Origin: Lyngbya sp. PCC 8106
Lineage (GTDB): Bacteria > Cyanobacteriota > Cyanobacteriia > Cyanobacteriales > Microcoleaceae
Length of the DNA: 64,000 bases
Assembly: GCF_000169095.1 (NCBI RefSeq)
Contig: NZ_AAVU01000038.1
Location: 1 to 64,000 of the forward strand
Direction: 5' to 3'
Part shown: positions 1 to 9,050 of the stretch, in pieces
Layout of the letters: the number at the start of each line of letters is the position of its first letter
How positions within the stretch are numbered: the first letter of the stretch is position 1
Made by a program: the position numbers and the translations under genes
The notes under the pieces: model-generated
The model's input: the letters and a program-made list of their open reading frames with translations, nothing else
What the model was told of the DNA's origin: nothing
Databases searched by the model: none

Positions 1-32
1 TGCTACTATATATTGGTAAGTAGGGAAAAACC

Positions 33-395
33 ATGAGTAAAACTTTTGGTCGTCTGATCCGTGAGGCTCGGCAAGGTAAAGGTTTCAGTCAACGCGATCT
101 AGCAAAGCTAGTGGATGTAAGCTATACCTACTTGTCGAAGTTAGAAAATAGTCGAGCTGACTATCCTCCTAAAGAGGAGATTATTCAATTATTAGCTCAC
201 CATTTAGGATTGGATGTGGAGGAACTACGAGATTTAGCAGGTCGGATTACTCCAGAAGACACCCAAGTTGTTAAGGAGCTTTATCAAAAGTATCCAACCC
301 AAATGCCAGTATTTTTTCGTCAAATGCGGGATAATCCTGAACTAGCGCAAAAATTTATTCAAGAAGCTAATCAAACCGAAATAGAGGAGAGTTAA
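33..395 (+). CDS. XRE-family helix-turn-helix regulator
   Basis: A 120-residue cytoplasmic DNA-binding protein. Residues about 5-65 form a lambda-repressor-like HTH: 'LIREARQGKGFSQRDLAKL' followed by 'SYTYLSKLENS' fits the Cro/C1 (XRE) pattern. The remaining C-terminal half is short, helical and charged and has no recognisable domain. The ATG at 33 is the first in frame. The next gene starts 2 bp after the stop and encodes an ImmA/IrrE-type protease, so the two probably form one operon. In that family the protease acts on the partner repressor. The pairing is clear from sequence; the target genes are unknown. Confidence 0.9.
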   Translation: MSKTFGRLIREARQGKGFSQRDLAKLVDVSYTYLSKLENSRADYPPKEEIIQLLAHHLGLDVEELRDLAGRITPEDTQVVKELYQKYPTQMPVFFRQMRDNPELAQKFIQEANQTEIEES

Positions 396-397
396 CG

Positions 398-1093
398 TTG
401 GGTGTAACTAAATCTTATCGACGCTTATCTAAAGCTGAAATTGAGAAAGAAGCTAATCATCTTCTCCTCAAAATGCAGTCTACAACTAATTTTCCTAAAT
501 GGCCAGATGTAGCGGAACGTGCTGTTAATTTTTTAAAATTAGATATTGTTTGGGATAAAATTTCTATATCTAATGGTCAATGTGTAGCTGCAAGAATTTA
601 TCCAACTGAACGTCTGATAGAAATTAATGAAGATATTCCTGAACTGAAAGAGAATCCCGGATTTTTAGAATCTACAATCGCTCACGAAGTAGGTCATTGG
701 ATACTTCATGTTAACCATGACGAAGCTGATGGTCTTTCAGAGCAGCTAGAATTGCCCTGGAATATTGTTGAAAATCATCAACCATTTTTATGTAAAAACA
801 CGACTGATAAAATTAATAAAAATTATCAGAAAACGCAAGCTGACTGGATTGAATGGCAAGCTCAGTATTTTGCTAGCTGCTTGTTAATGCCTCGTTATAT
901 TTTAGAAGAAAAACGAAAAGGACGAGACTTAACACAATGGTCTCACTTATATGCAATGAGAGAAAGCCTGGGTGTTACTATCTCTAACTTAACTAACCGC
1001 CTTCAAGACTTAGACTGGATTTACATACCTAACGGCTCTAAACAAATTTATCTAAACGAAAAATCACAAGATGGACAAAGAAAATTGTTTTAG
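398..1093 (+). CDS. ImmA/IrrE-family metallo-endopeptidase
   Basis: A 231-residue protein with the zinc-protease motif HEVGH at residues 96-100 and the downstream family signature around E152 ('EWQAQYFASCLLMP'). Family members cleave or inactivate XRE repressors, often in mobile-element, toxin-antitoxin or stress-response loci. It follows the XRE gene by 2 bp. The start used is TTG at 398, about 10 nt after a GAGGAG ribosome binding site that lies inside the end of the upstream gene. The next in-frame ATG would remove about 25 residues. No signal peptide or membrane segment is seen, so it is probably cytoplasmic. Confidence 0.88.
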   Translation: MGVTKSYRRLSKAEIEKEANHLLLKMQSTTNFPKWPDVAERAVNFLKLDIVWDKISISNGQCVAARIYPTERLIEINEDIPELKENPGFLESTIAHEVGHWILHVNHDEADGLSEQLELPWNIVENHQPFLCKNTTDKINKNYQKTQADWIEWQAQYFASCLLMPRYILEEKRKGRDLTQWSHLYAMRESLGVTISNLTNRLQDLDWIYIPNGSKQIYLNEKSQDGQRKLF

Positions 1094-1100
1094 ATTAGAT

Positions 1101-3113
1101 TTAGATAATTTTATCTTTCTTCCCGATTAACCAATAAGTTTTCATTTTACCTCGTCCTTTAACAGAAGTCATTCCTCTAAATTCCAAATAATAATTATCT
1201 TTTAATCGTTCATAAGTCGCTTCTGTAACTTGAATTCTTCCAGGTTCTCCCGATGACTCCATGCGAGACGCAATATTCACCGCATCTCCCCACAAATCAT
1301 AAATAAACTTTTTAATTCCAATTACTCCAGCAACAACCGAACCCGTGTTAATACCAATTCTAATTTGAAACCGTTCGCAGTCTTCACTCTCTCCTAAAAT
1401 CGTTTCAGCTTGAAAATTATCCATCACGGCTTGCATTTCTAGCGCCATTTCTGCTATTGCTTCGGCGTGATCTTCTTGAGGAAGGGGTAAACCGCCAACC
1501 ACCATATAAGCATCACCAATAGTTTTAATTTTTTCTAGTTTGTACTGTTCGGCTAAATGATCAAAACTGGAAAATAGCTTATTGAGTAAACCGACTAATT
1601 GTATCGGTGGAACTTTCGCCGATAAGGGAGTAAACCCAACAATATCTGCAAACAAAATAGTCACTTCTTCCATTGCTGAAGCGATAGTTGTTTCTCCGGT
1701 TTTAAGCTGATCTGCAATCGCTTTCGGGAGAATATTCAAGAGTAATTGTTCAGATTTTTCTTTTTCATAACGCAACTCATAAGTTCGTTCTTCCACTCTT
1801 TTTTCAAGTTCTTCATTCGTTTTTTCTAAGGCGGTAAAATATTCTTGAAGCTGTCGATTCATAGTCTTAAAAGATTGAGATAAAATTCGCAGTTCTTTAA
1901 TATTTTCGGGTGGAATCGATTGATTGAAATCGCCGTGAGCGATGGCTTGACTGGCTTGGCTCAAGCGTGAAATTGGAAAACTAATCCACCGGGCTGTAAT
2001 TAAACCTAAAATTGTTGTGATAATAATAGCAACAATACAAAGCAAAAAAGTTGTGCGGTTGTTGGCATGAATACGACCCATAAAATCATCTTCCGGTACA
2101 ACTAACACAATTAACCAATCCAAACCTCGACCATCTTTGAAGGGTAAAACTTCTACAAAATGACGTTCATCTTTGATTTTGAAATTGAAGTGTTGGTAAA
2201 ATCGGATATTTCTCAATTCACCATAATGTTGCTGCAAATATTGTGCGGTTTCCTGTACTAATATATTGCGACTTTCTGAGGCGTTAAGTCGATCACCATT
2301 TGTTACCGTTAACGGATCATCAGTTGAACTCGAAACCAGTTTACCCGAACGTTCCATAATAAATGCTTGTCCAGAATTACCAATCTCTAATCTTTTCAGA
2401 AATTGACGTAATTCCTCCGATAACAATACATCTGCTCCACAAACCCCTAAAAAAGAATTGCCATTTCTGCTATAAGAAGGTATACTGGCGGTTAGAGTCG
2501 GTAACTTTGTCGTAAAGTCTAAATAAACTTCACTCCAAGTTGCTTGACCTACAGATTTAGCGGCTCGATACCAAGGACGAATACGCGGATCAAAAGGTTT
2601 GAGTTCTTTGAGAAAATACATTCGCTCTGCTCTAACATCTAAACTATAAAGCTGCATTTGATAGTTTGTGGATGCGTTACTAATCATCAACTGATAATAA
2701 CTACCTTGAGGACTGCGACTCACTCCAATAAAACTTCCGGTTCGTTCTTCGCCGCAGTATACTCCATTAACATAGGGTGTAATTTTGATTTGTTGTAAAA
2801 ACTGATTAACCCCCTCACCATAAACAAAATCAATTTCATCTTGAGCTAAAGCATCCGCATTGAGGCGATTAATCGCATGAGGTGTTTTAATATAGATTTG
2901 TAATCTTTGATCAATCCTCGCCGTCAGTTCATTTCGCAGTTGAGAGGCTAAATCATTTACCGCTTGTTGGGCATTATAATAGGAAAAATAGCCAACTAAA
3001 CCAACAGTTGTAACAACCTGTGTAATCAACGGAACAATCAAAACGGTTCGCAGAGAAACATGACCTGCTTTCTGCTTCAACCATTGTAAAAATGCGGAGG
3101 GGCCAACTAGCAT
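1101..3113 (-). CDS. Membrane-bound class III adenylate cyclase (Cache-HAMP-cyclase)
   Basis: A 670-residue sensor cyclase. A first membrane helix lies near residues 22-45, a large extracytoplasmic Cache-like sensing region follows, and a second helix lies near 352-375. After that come a HAMP linker, a short coiled coil ('LEKRVEERTYELRYEKEKSE') and a class III catalytic domain from about 475. Metal-binding Asp is seen in 'FADIVGFT'. The substrate-specifying pair appears as Lys in 'KIKTIGDAYM' and Asp in 'YDLWGDAVN', which predicts ATP as substrate and cAMP as product. It is convergent with the upstream protease gene and ends 8 bp from it. The ligand of the sensor domain is unknown. Confidence 0.88.
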   Translation of the reverse strand: MLVGPSAFLQWLKQKAGHVSLRTVLIVPLITQVVTTVGLVGYFSYYNAQQAVNDLASQLRNELTARIDQRLQIYIKTPHAINRLNADALAQDEIDFVYGEGVNQFLQQIKITPYVNGVYCGEERTGSFIGVSRSPQGSYYQLMISNASTNYQMQLYSLDVRAERMYFLKELKPFDPRIRPWYRAAKSVGQATWSEVYLDFTTKLPTLTASIPSYSRNGNSFLGVCGADVLLSEELRQFLKRLEIGNSGQAFIMERSGKLVSSSTDDPLTVTNGDRLNASESRNILVQETAQYLQQHYGELRNIRFYQHFNFKIKDERHFVEVLPFKDGRGLDWLIVLVVPEDDFMGRIHANNRTTFLLCIVAIIITTILGLITARWISFPISRLSQASQAIAHGDFNQSIPPENIKELRILSQSFKTMNRQLQEYFTALEKTNEELEKRVEERTYELRYEKEKSEQLLLNILPKAIADQLKTGETTIASAMEEVTILFADIVGFTPLSAKVPPIQLVGLLNKLFSSFDHLAEQYKLEKIKTIGDAYMVVGGLPLPQEDHAEAIAEMALEMQAVMDNFQAETILGESEDCERFQIRIGINTGSVVAGVIGIKKFIYDLWGDAVNIASRMESSGEPGRIQVTEATYERLKDNYYLEFRGMTSVKGRGKMKTYWLIGKKDKII

Positions 3114-3241
3114 GAATTTGATCCATTAGCCAAAAACTTCAATATCTTTGGGGGTCAGCATTGACCAAATAAACACCATTTTATACTCATCGTCAATGGC
3201 TCTCATCCGTTTAACCCATCTCCCCTGTTTACTATAACAAG

Positions 3242-3268
3242 CCCCTACCTAAATAAATTAGATAGGGG
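3242..3268 (-). terminator. Hairpin downstream of the phosphoketolase-like gene
   Basis: CCCCTA and TAGGGG pair across an AT-rich stretch that adds further CTAA/TTAG pairs. The hairpin lies 35 bp past the phosphoketolase-like stop codon and before the cyclase promoter region. No strong U-run follows, so a terminator role is likely but not certain. Confidence 0.45.
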
Positions 3269-3302
3269 AGGAAATCAATTAACCCGATTTTAGAGTTGAG
3301 AC

Positions 3303-5516
3303 TTAGCCAACGAACTCAACCGCCCGTTTTACCAACGCCTCTGCGGTAATATTGTTAAACGCCATCAACTGACCCGCACTCGAAGTAGTTTCGCCTCGTT
3401 TCCAAGCAAAAGTATCTCGTTTTGTTGTGCTGCGTAACATCATCGGTTCTAACATCAAACTTGCGCCACCTGTTACCCCAATTAACGCATCGCCGCCAAA
3501 CATCTTTTCAAACGCTTCATCACTCATAAACTCCCCATCTGGTTGAGAACAACTCTCCCAAGCCACATCACTCGGACGGTACAAACGACGAGGATTAATA
3601 ACCGAAACAATCTTAGACCCAATCCCTTGAGATTGCAATTGTTCTGCCGCTTCATAGGCTGGAATTAACGTCATGTCGCCAACCACCGCAAATACAACCG
3701 TTTTATCGCCCGCTATTTCCTGCAACACAACCGCCCCATTTTCCAAGGCTTGACGAGTTTGTTCAAAGGTTGTACGGATGGGTAACGGTGACTTACTCGC
3801 AGTGATGGTAACGCCTTTATTTTTGGTCGTTAACGCCCAGTCATAACACACCTGAATACTGTTGGCATCGGTGGGGAATAAGGGGAAGATATTGCCATTC
3901 CGCATCATCGCCGCAAAATAAGCCTCAATTTCCGGGCGTTGATGTGTCCAACCGTTGCGCCCTTGTTCTAACGCCCCTGCGGTGAATAAAGTAATTGTCG
4001 AAGGGGTCTGACGGCGTAACTCAGCCATTGCTTGTGTTACCGTTTGCCAGATGGGTAAACCGTTGATCGCAAAAGACTCGTAGGAACACCACAGCGTTCT
4101 GCTTCCCATTAACGCTAACCCGGCGGCTAACCCCGCGCAAGCATCTTCACTCAGGGGTTCATAAACCTGACCGTTTGGCCCTTGGAAATAAAGATCATCG
4201 GTTGTCGGGTGAACAATTTTTAGGGCAATATTAATGTTATTGATCCCGGATGCGGCATTTCCATCAGCGTTAGTGATCACAAATTTTGGATCTTTTTGTC
4301 CAACGTAGGCGACTAACTCTCCCATCGCAGTGGTTGCTACTTGTTTATCTCCACCGACGGCAAACTCGTTTAAGGGAACATCCAATAATTCGGGTAAAGG
4401 ATATTCAAACTCCGTGACAACCGTTTTTGAAGCTGGCCCACCCGACGCCCGAACAGCATTGGTTCGCACCAGTTCCCAAACTTCAGGAGGAAGGGCGCGT
4501 TGTTTCAAGGTTTCGATGATATGGGGACTATCGAGAGTGTCTTTAGGATAGAGGTTGTGAGACTTAGAACCCCGTGCGTGAACCCCGGCGCCTTTGAGTT
4601 GTTTGATAATAAAGATGGTGAGTTTACCGCCCATTGCCAACTTCGCCGCCCGATCCATTCCCGTTAACACGGCTTGGGTGAATTCCATGCGCTTTGCAAA
4701 AGAAAAAGCCGTACTATCAACGTAATCTCCGGGTTGGTTTTGATCATCAAAGTCTTTGGCATTGACTAACACCACTTCGGCGAAACCGTTGCCTTTCCAA
4801 TAGGCGATCATTTCCTCGCTGGTTTTGGTGGAGACCATGCTATGATGCTCCTGGCTGTAGCCATTCCACACCAATACAGGTAAGAAGTTTGTGACTTCTG
4901 GGTAGGCGGTGTTGAAGTGAGCGATACTGCTAACGGGGTAGGGTTCACCCATTCCCCCATCTCCCAAAGTGAAAGGAAACAGCTTGTCACGGTGTAACTT
5001 CGCCGCCGACATTGCAAAATGTTGTCCTTGTCCGAGAGGGCCTGCGGGGTTGAGTAAGCCCGGAATGTAGCCGGAAAGGTGGCCGAGGAGTCCGTGCATT
5101 TCTCGGAAGCGATCGCGCATTTGTTGGACGGTGAAAATGTCCATGTCTTCTAAAGAGCGATCAATAAACATCGCGCTATAAAATCCCGGTGCATGATGCC
5201 CAACTTCGGTCATAATGTTTTTGTGACCTAACATCACCAGGGAAGCGTAGGCTTCGACTTGGCTAGCAAAACCGCCTGGATGTCCAGAGGCTTTACTGGC
5301 GGTGACTTGTAGGATCAGGTAACGCAGTGCATCGGCGAATAATAACGTCTGATAAGCGGCAGCCGGATCGGTGGGATCACTAATGGATACACTGCCTTCG
5401 GCAATTATGGGAGTTTTCCCATAGGTGTCAAATTCAGGAAAGTTATCACTAAAATGCTGAATTCCTTCACAAAACTCCGGTGTAGCTGATGTGGGTTTTG
5501 ATGCGGCTACTGTCAT
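3303..5516 (-). CDS. Phosphoketolase/transketolase-family TPP enzyme
   Basis: A 737-residue thiamine-diphosphate enzyme. The N-terminal part has 'ASGHPGGFAS' and 'LGDGGMGEPYPVSS', matching the TPP/Mg-binding region of the transketolase-phosphoketolase superfamily, and 'GAGVHARGSKSHNLYPKDTL' resembles phosphoketolases. A pyrimidine-binding and C-terminal domain follow. Cyanobacteria commonly encode such proteins beside classical transketolase, and they are usually annotated as xylulose-5-phosphate/fructose-6-phosphate phosphoketolases yielding acetyl-phosphate. The 'GDGGMGEP' motif differs from the classical Xfp 'GDGEAETG', so this is a divergent branch and the exact reaction is inferred. The ATG at 5516 starts a natural N-terminus, and the gene is monocistronic. 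Confidence 0.72.
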   Translation of the reverse strand: MTVAASKPTSATPEFCEGIQHFSDNFPEFDTYGKTPIIAEGSVSISDPTDPAAAYQTLLFADALRYLILQVTASKASGHPGGFASQVEAYASLVMLGHKNIMTEVGHHAPGFYSAMFIDRSLEDMDIFTVQQMRDRFREMHGLLGHLSGYIPGLLNPAGPLGQGQHFAMSAAKLHRDKLFPFTLGDGGMGEPYPVSSIAHFNTAYPEVTNFLPVLVWNGYSQEHHSMVSTKTSEEMIAYWKGNGFAEVVLVNAKDFDDQNQPGDYVDSTAFSFAKRMEFTQAVLTGMDRAAKLAMGGKLTIFIIKQLKGAGVHARGSKSHNLYPKDTLDSPHIIETLKQRALPPEVWELVRTNAVRASGGPASKTVVTEFEYPLPELLDVPLNEFAVGGDKQVATTAMGELVAYVGQKDPKFVITNADGNAASGINNINIALKIVHPTTDDLYFQGPNGQVYEPLSEDACAGLAAGLALMGSRTLWCSYESFAINGLPIWQTVTQAMAELRRQTPSTITLFTAGALEQGRNGWTHQRPEIEAYFAAMMRNGNIFPLFPTDANSIQVCYDWALTTKNKGVTITASKSPLPIRTTFEQTRQALENGAVVLQEIAGDKTVVFAVVGDMTLIPAYEAAEQLQSQGIGSKIVSVINPRRLYRPSDVAWESCSQPDGEFMSDEAFEKMFGGDALIGVTGGASLMLEPMMLRSTTKRDTFAWKRGETTSSAGQLMAFNNITAEALVKRAVEFVG

Positions 5517-5792
5517 ATTTTATACCCTAACAATTTTACAGTCATTGAATCAATTTAAAGTTTATTTTACAATTGATGGGGACTGATTCCAATTACATCT
5601 GCTTTAGTGAAGGATAATCTGAGATCATTGTTACATCCAAACAAGTTCAAAGATGGCGATCACAATTGTTGAGTCGTGAGGTCGTGTCCCGCGCGCTGAT
5701 TTTAACCGTGATCATGGGATCGCGTTATGATCAGAGTCAATGTCTCTAGTTTTCACCGAAAGGATTTTAGTTTTGCAGCGAGTGATTGATGT

Positions 5793-6398
5793 ATGCCCTA
5801 TAACCAGTTTAGTATTGAACAAATTAAGTTGAACTTTGGCATAGAAATTCGCGAAAAATTTGGTATCTTTGCCAATATTTCAGAAGTTGAGTATAGTCCT
5901 TTTTTAACCCAAGTTTTAGAAAAATTTGTTCCTTTAGCCTTAGAAATTGATAGCCAAAAATCTCGAGCTGAATATATCACCGCTCCGATATTATTTGAAC
6001 TCAAAAGCCAACTTCAGACTCAAATTAGTCTATTTTCAGGTCAAGAGTTTACAGTAGATCTAGAAAAGGGGTTAAGTGGAAACTGTGATTTTTTAATTAG
6101 TTATTCTTCCGATCCTCTCACCATTGAAGTTCCTTTTATCGTATTCGTTGAAGCCAAAAATGATAATATCCCTGCTGCTTTAGGTCAATGTATGGCTGAA
6201 ATGTTAGCCGCACAACTGTTTAACCAACGTCGTCAACAGGAAATCAAAACCATTTACGGCTGTGTAACAACCGGGACAAACTGGAAGTTTCTACAACTGA
6301 TTGATCAGAGAATAGAAATAGATTTGCACGAATATTATCTCAGTAATTTAGGTCAAGTTTTAGGGATTTTACATGATTTGATTGAACAAGTTGATTGA
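5793..6398 (+). CDS. PD-(D/E)XK nuclease-like protein of unknown role
   Basis: A 201-residue protein starting at ATG 5793. 'GNCDFLISYS' followed by 'FIVFVEAKND' gives the Asp...Glu-X-Lys core of PD-(D/E)XK nuclease-like folds, a type common in cyanobacterial proteins of unknown function. No methyltransferase or toxin partner sits beside it, and its neighbours are the unrelated phosphoketolase-like gene and the decayed xisHI pair. No membrane segment or signal is seen. The fold assignment is moderately secure; a biological function cannot be given. Confidence 0.6.
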   Translation: MPYNQFSIEQIKLNFGIEIREKFGIFANISEVEYSPFLTQVLEKFVPLALEIDSQKSRAEYITAPILFELKSQLQTQISLFSGQEFTVDLEKGLSGNCDFLISYSSDPLTIEVPFIVFVEAKNDNIPAALGQCMAEMLAAQLFNQRRQQEIKTIYGCVTTGTNWKFLQLIDQRIEIDLHEYYLSNLGQVLGILHDLIEQVD

Positions 6399-6424
6399 AT
6401 TATGAATGATGAATTGAGTTCAAA

Positions 6425-6779
6425 TTAAGTCGCAGCAAATTCTGTGAAACCCCTTTTACTTGGATGATGAAAACCTAAAACTATATGATTTTCAGGTATT
6501 CCTTCAGACAGCAAATCATCAATAACACATAAATCTGTTGAATCTTCTTCAACCCAAACTTTGCCATCTTTAATACAAATATAGATGATCATATGTTGTA
6601 CTAGCTTCTTATCTTTCAATTCCATTGCGAAACCAAAGATATTGATCTCGAATTTCATCAAAAGCAAGGCGATCACTGACCTCAAATTTCTTTGGATTCT
6701 TGACTTGGGAAGCCGTCATCTGATAATATTTTGTTAAGATTTTTTTGATAATATTGCGATATTTTTCTAGGTTTTCCAT
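6425..6779 (-). pseudogene. xisI: xisI remnant (fdxN element excision controlling factor family)
   Basis: The C-terminal part reads 'IKDGKVWVEEDSTD' and 'ENHIVLGFHHPSKRGFTEF', which are hallmarks of XisI-family proteins. From the ATG at 6779 the N-terminus reads MENLEKYRNIIKKIL and stays in frame to an internal TAA at 6609-6611. About 30 nt later the reading frame must shift by one base to reach the conserved C-terminus. So there are two lesions, a nonsense codon and a frameshift. The ATG overlaps the end of xisH by 13 bp, the normal operon arrangement. Most cyanobacterial XisHI copies have no tie to heterocyst excision. Confidence 0.8.
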
Positions 6780-7183
6780 TCAACAATTTCCTCCTTGCCG
6801 ATATCAACGACGATTAAAAGAAGCTGATTAGTATTGACGATGGCTTGTATAGATTTTCGTTGAAAAAATCCTTCATAAACCAGATCATCAATTGCCAAAT
6901 AAAGTGTATATTCAGGTTCGGTGAGTTGAATGAGGTTACGATAGACAATATATTGTCCTAATGCGCCGTGAAAGTCATACATTAAAGACTTGCCAACAAA
7001 ACTTTTTACTTCAACAACAATTTTTTATCCTTGTCGTTCTGCCGCTATTGGTTTTTCGGCAGCTAGATCTGCATAGAGTTCAGCATCCTCATACTTGATA
7101 AAATAAGGATCATCCGTAATTACCCAACCGTCTTTGATTAAGGCTTTTTTAACGGCATCATGGTAAAGATCTTTTGCTGGCAT
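6767..7183 (-). pseudogene. xisH: xisH remnant with in-frame stop
   Basis: From the ATG at 7183 the frame reads MPAKDLYHDAVKKALIKDGW, the typical XisH N-terminus. It ends at a TAA at 7025-7027 (codon 53), then continues in the same frame as 'KIVVEVKSFVGKS' and 'YDFHGALGQYIVYRNLI' to the natural end. The conserved 'EVKSFVG' is part of an endonuclease-like core. Only one base separates the stop from the expected Lys codon (AAA to TAA), so the lesion is recent or a sequencing error. The gene overlaps the equally damaged xisI by 13 bp. Confidence 0.8.
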
Positions 7184-7271
7184 ACTCTGGGCTATTAAAC
7201 TGTCATTTTACAATAAACTATCCATTCTGTTGATGATAAATTATCAGTCAAAATCTCCACCTTGAAACCCT

Positions 7272-8219
7272 TTAAGCCGCAACCGTTTCTTCAAGTTTCG
7301 GAATTTCATAACTGAAAAAATCATAAGCTAAATCTGTATTCGGAAAAATCGCTTTTGCTTCTGTTAACAAATCGTCCAATAAAATCGCATTTCCTGGCGC
7401 GTAACGGGGGCTAAAATGAGTCATAATTAACTTTTTGACTCCCGCCATCAACGCCACTTGTGCCGCCATTGTGGAGGTAGAATGTAGGCGTTGAAAGGCG
7501 AGTTCTGCATCTTGATGAGCAAAAGTGGCTTCGTGAACCAAAACATCTGCATCTTTTGCGAGTTCTACGGCGCTGTCACAAAAAACCGTATCAGTGCAAT
7601 AAACAAATTTCCGTCCGGCGATGGGTTCACCACAGAATTGAGAACCGTTAATTTTGCGACCATCGGCTAAGGTGACAACCCCTCCCTGTTTCAGTTTTGC
7701 ATAAATTGGCCCTGGTGGAATTCCGAGTGCCTTCGCTTTATCAACATTAAACCGTCCGGGCTTATCCTTTTCTGTAATTCGATAACCAAACGCTGTGACG
7801 CGATGTTTTAAAGGCTGACAACTGACAATATATTCATCATCTTCATAAACCACTCCCGGCTGAACAGGATGAACTGTAAACGGATAAGAAATATGAGTTT
7901 GTGAGAAACGCAGACTGGCTTGCAGGTACTCTTGTAGTCCCGGTGGCCCGTACAAATCAATTCGTTTGACATTTCCTGCTAAACCACAACTCGCAAGCAG
8001 TCCCGTCAACCCAAACACATGATCGCCGTGCATATGAGTGACGAAAATGCGACTAATTTGGCTGATTTTGAGATCACTACGCAGAAATTGATGTTGGGTT
8101 CCTTCACCACAGTCAAACAGCCACAGTTCCGCCCGTTGCGATAAACGTAGGGCTATGCTGGACACATTACGCGATCGCGTTGGTACACCGGAACTCGTTC
8201 CTAAAAAAGTAATCTGCAT
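7272..8219 (-). CDS. rnz: Ribonuclease Z (tRNA 3' processing endonuclease)
   Basis: A 315-residue metallo-beta-lactamase-fold nuclease that cuts the 3' trailer from tRNA precursors; cyanobacterial tRNA genes often lack an encoded CCA. The zinc motif THMHGDH covers residues 61-67, the N-terminus 'MQITFLGTSSGVPT' is characteristic, and 'ATFAHQD' and 'LIMTHFSPRY' supply later metal ligands. The length matches the family. The ATG at 8219 gives the conserved start. The gene stands alone, with decayed xisHI downstream and an 830-bp gap upstream. Confidence 0.95.
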   Translation of the reverse strand: MQITFLGTSSGVPTRSRNVSSIALRLSQRAELWLFDCGEGTQHQFLRSDLKISQISRIFVTHMHGDHVFGLTGLLASCGLAGNVKRIDLYGPPGLQEYLQASLRFSQTHISYPFTVHPVQPGVVYEDDEYIVSCQPLKHRVTAFGYRITEKDKPGRFNVDKAKALGIPPGPIYAKLKQGGVVTLADGRKINGSQFCGEPIAGRKFVYCTDTVFCDSAVELAKDADVLVHEATFAHQDAELAFQRLHSTSTMAAQVALMAGVKKLIMTHFSPRYAPGNAILLDDLLTEAKAIFPNTDLAYDFFSYEIPKLEETVAA

Positions 8220-9003
8220 TTTTTATCATTCCATGATGTGAACAGGAGTGTTGAATAATCAATAAATACAACGAAACCTTGACTAAAAAGGGATTATAGC
8301 AATTTTTACAACGGTAACCTCATTGGAGAAATCTACAAAATATGTTAGCCAATTAGGTTCTTGCTGAAGATGATCAAGATTTTGTAGATCAAGTGAGATA
8401 TTGTGAAAAGTGCGTGAGTTGGATCTATGACTATATTAAGCGAGAAAATTTAACCCATGGGGTTGATCAACGGTTTAGTTAAAAGGAGAAATCGGACGAA
8501 TCAGTTTACGGGTGATCAGGAATTCGATATATTAAAGATGGGTATTACCCCTCAATTTCTTTTTAACAGATGTTATATTTCTGAGATTATTTTTTTCCAT
8601 ATCACAGCCCAAAGATTTTGTCAACAAAGGCGTTTAGGGGACAGATAGATCCAAACAAGATCAGCAAAATACAAAGTCGTTACAGAATGAGAAGCTTTAT
8701 AGACAGGGCATTTCAGGGTATTCAGCTCAGAGCAAGCACTATAAAAGTGGGTGATTGCAAAAGACCTCTTGTAATCTCAAAAACTGCCTGTAATAATTAA
8801 ATATAGAAAGGCACATTACGAGGGTTTCAAGGAGCTGGAAGCGATGTGTTTATGGGAGCACTAAACTTCCAGCGTTCTTTTTTTATTGAATAGACAAGAC
8901 TTCAAATATTTGTGATCGAGTCTATTCATCAGCTAGTTGATTAGAGGGTTAATTGATCGGGGTCATCTATATAAAGATATAACATCAGGGTCATCTAATC
9001 GGC
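8220..9003. other. Intergenic region without a supported gene
   Basis: Short open frames here have no recognisable product and no convincing ribosome binding site, so none is called. The only structure noted is a terminator-like hairpin near 8,834. The region lies upstream of rnz and downstream of trpA. Confidence 0.5.
8834..8882 (+). terminator. Terminator-like hairpin with T-run
   Basis: GCTGGAAG at 8834-8841 pairs perfectly with CTTCCAGC at 8866-8873, followed by GTTCTTTTTTT. The loop of 24 nt is long. With no gene immediately upstream on this strand, it may end an unannotated small RNA. Confidence 0.4.
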
Positions 9004-9025
9004 TCACCCCAATTTTTTGGGGTGA
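9004..9025. terminator. Hairpin beyond the end of trpA
   Basis: TCACCCC and GGGGTGA form a 7-bp stem around an 8-nt loop, 26 bp past the trpA stop. T-rich DNA follows on the plus strand. It could end transcription in either direction. Confidence 0.5.
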
Positions 9026-9050
9026 TTATTGTTGTATTTATACCACTTGC

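Noticed and set aside
4330..5017. Small frames inside the phosphoketolase-like gene
   Set aside because: They overlap conserved motifs of the larger gene in other frames.
8457..8800. Two short open frames in the rnz-trpA gap
   Set aside because: No ribosome binding site, family or protein-like composition supports them.
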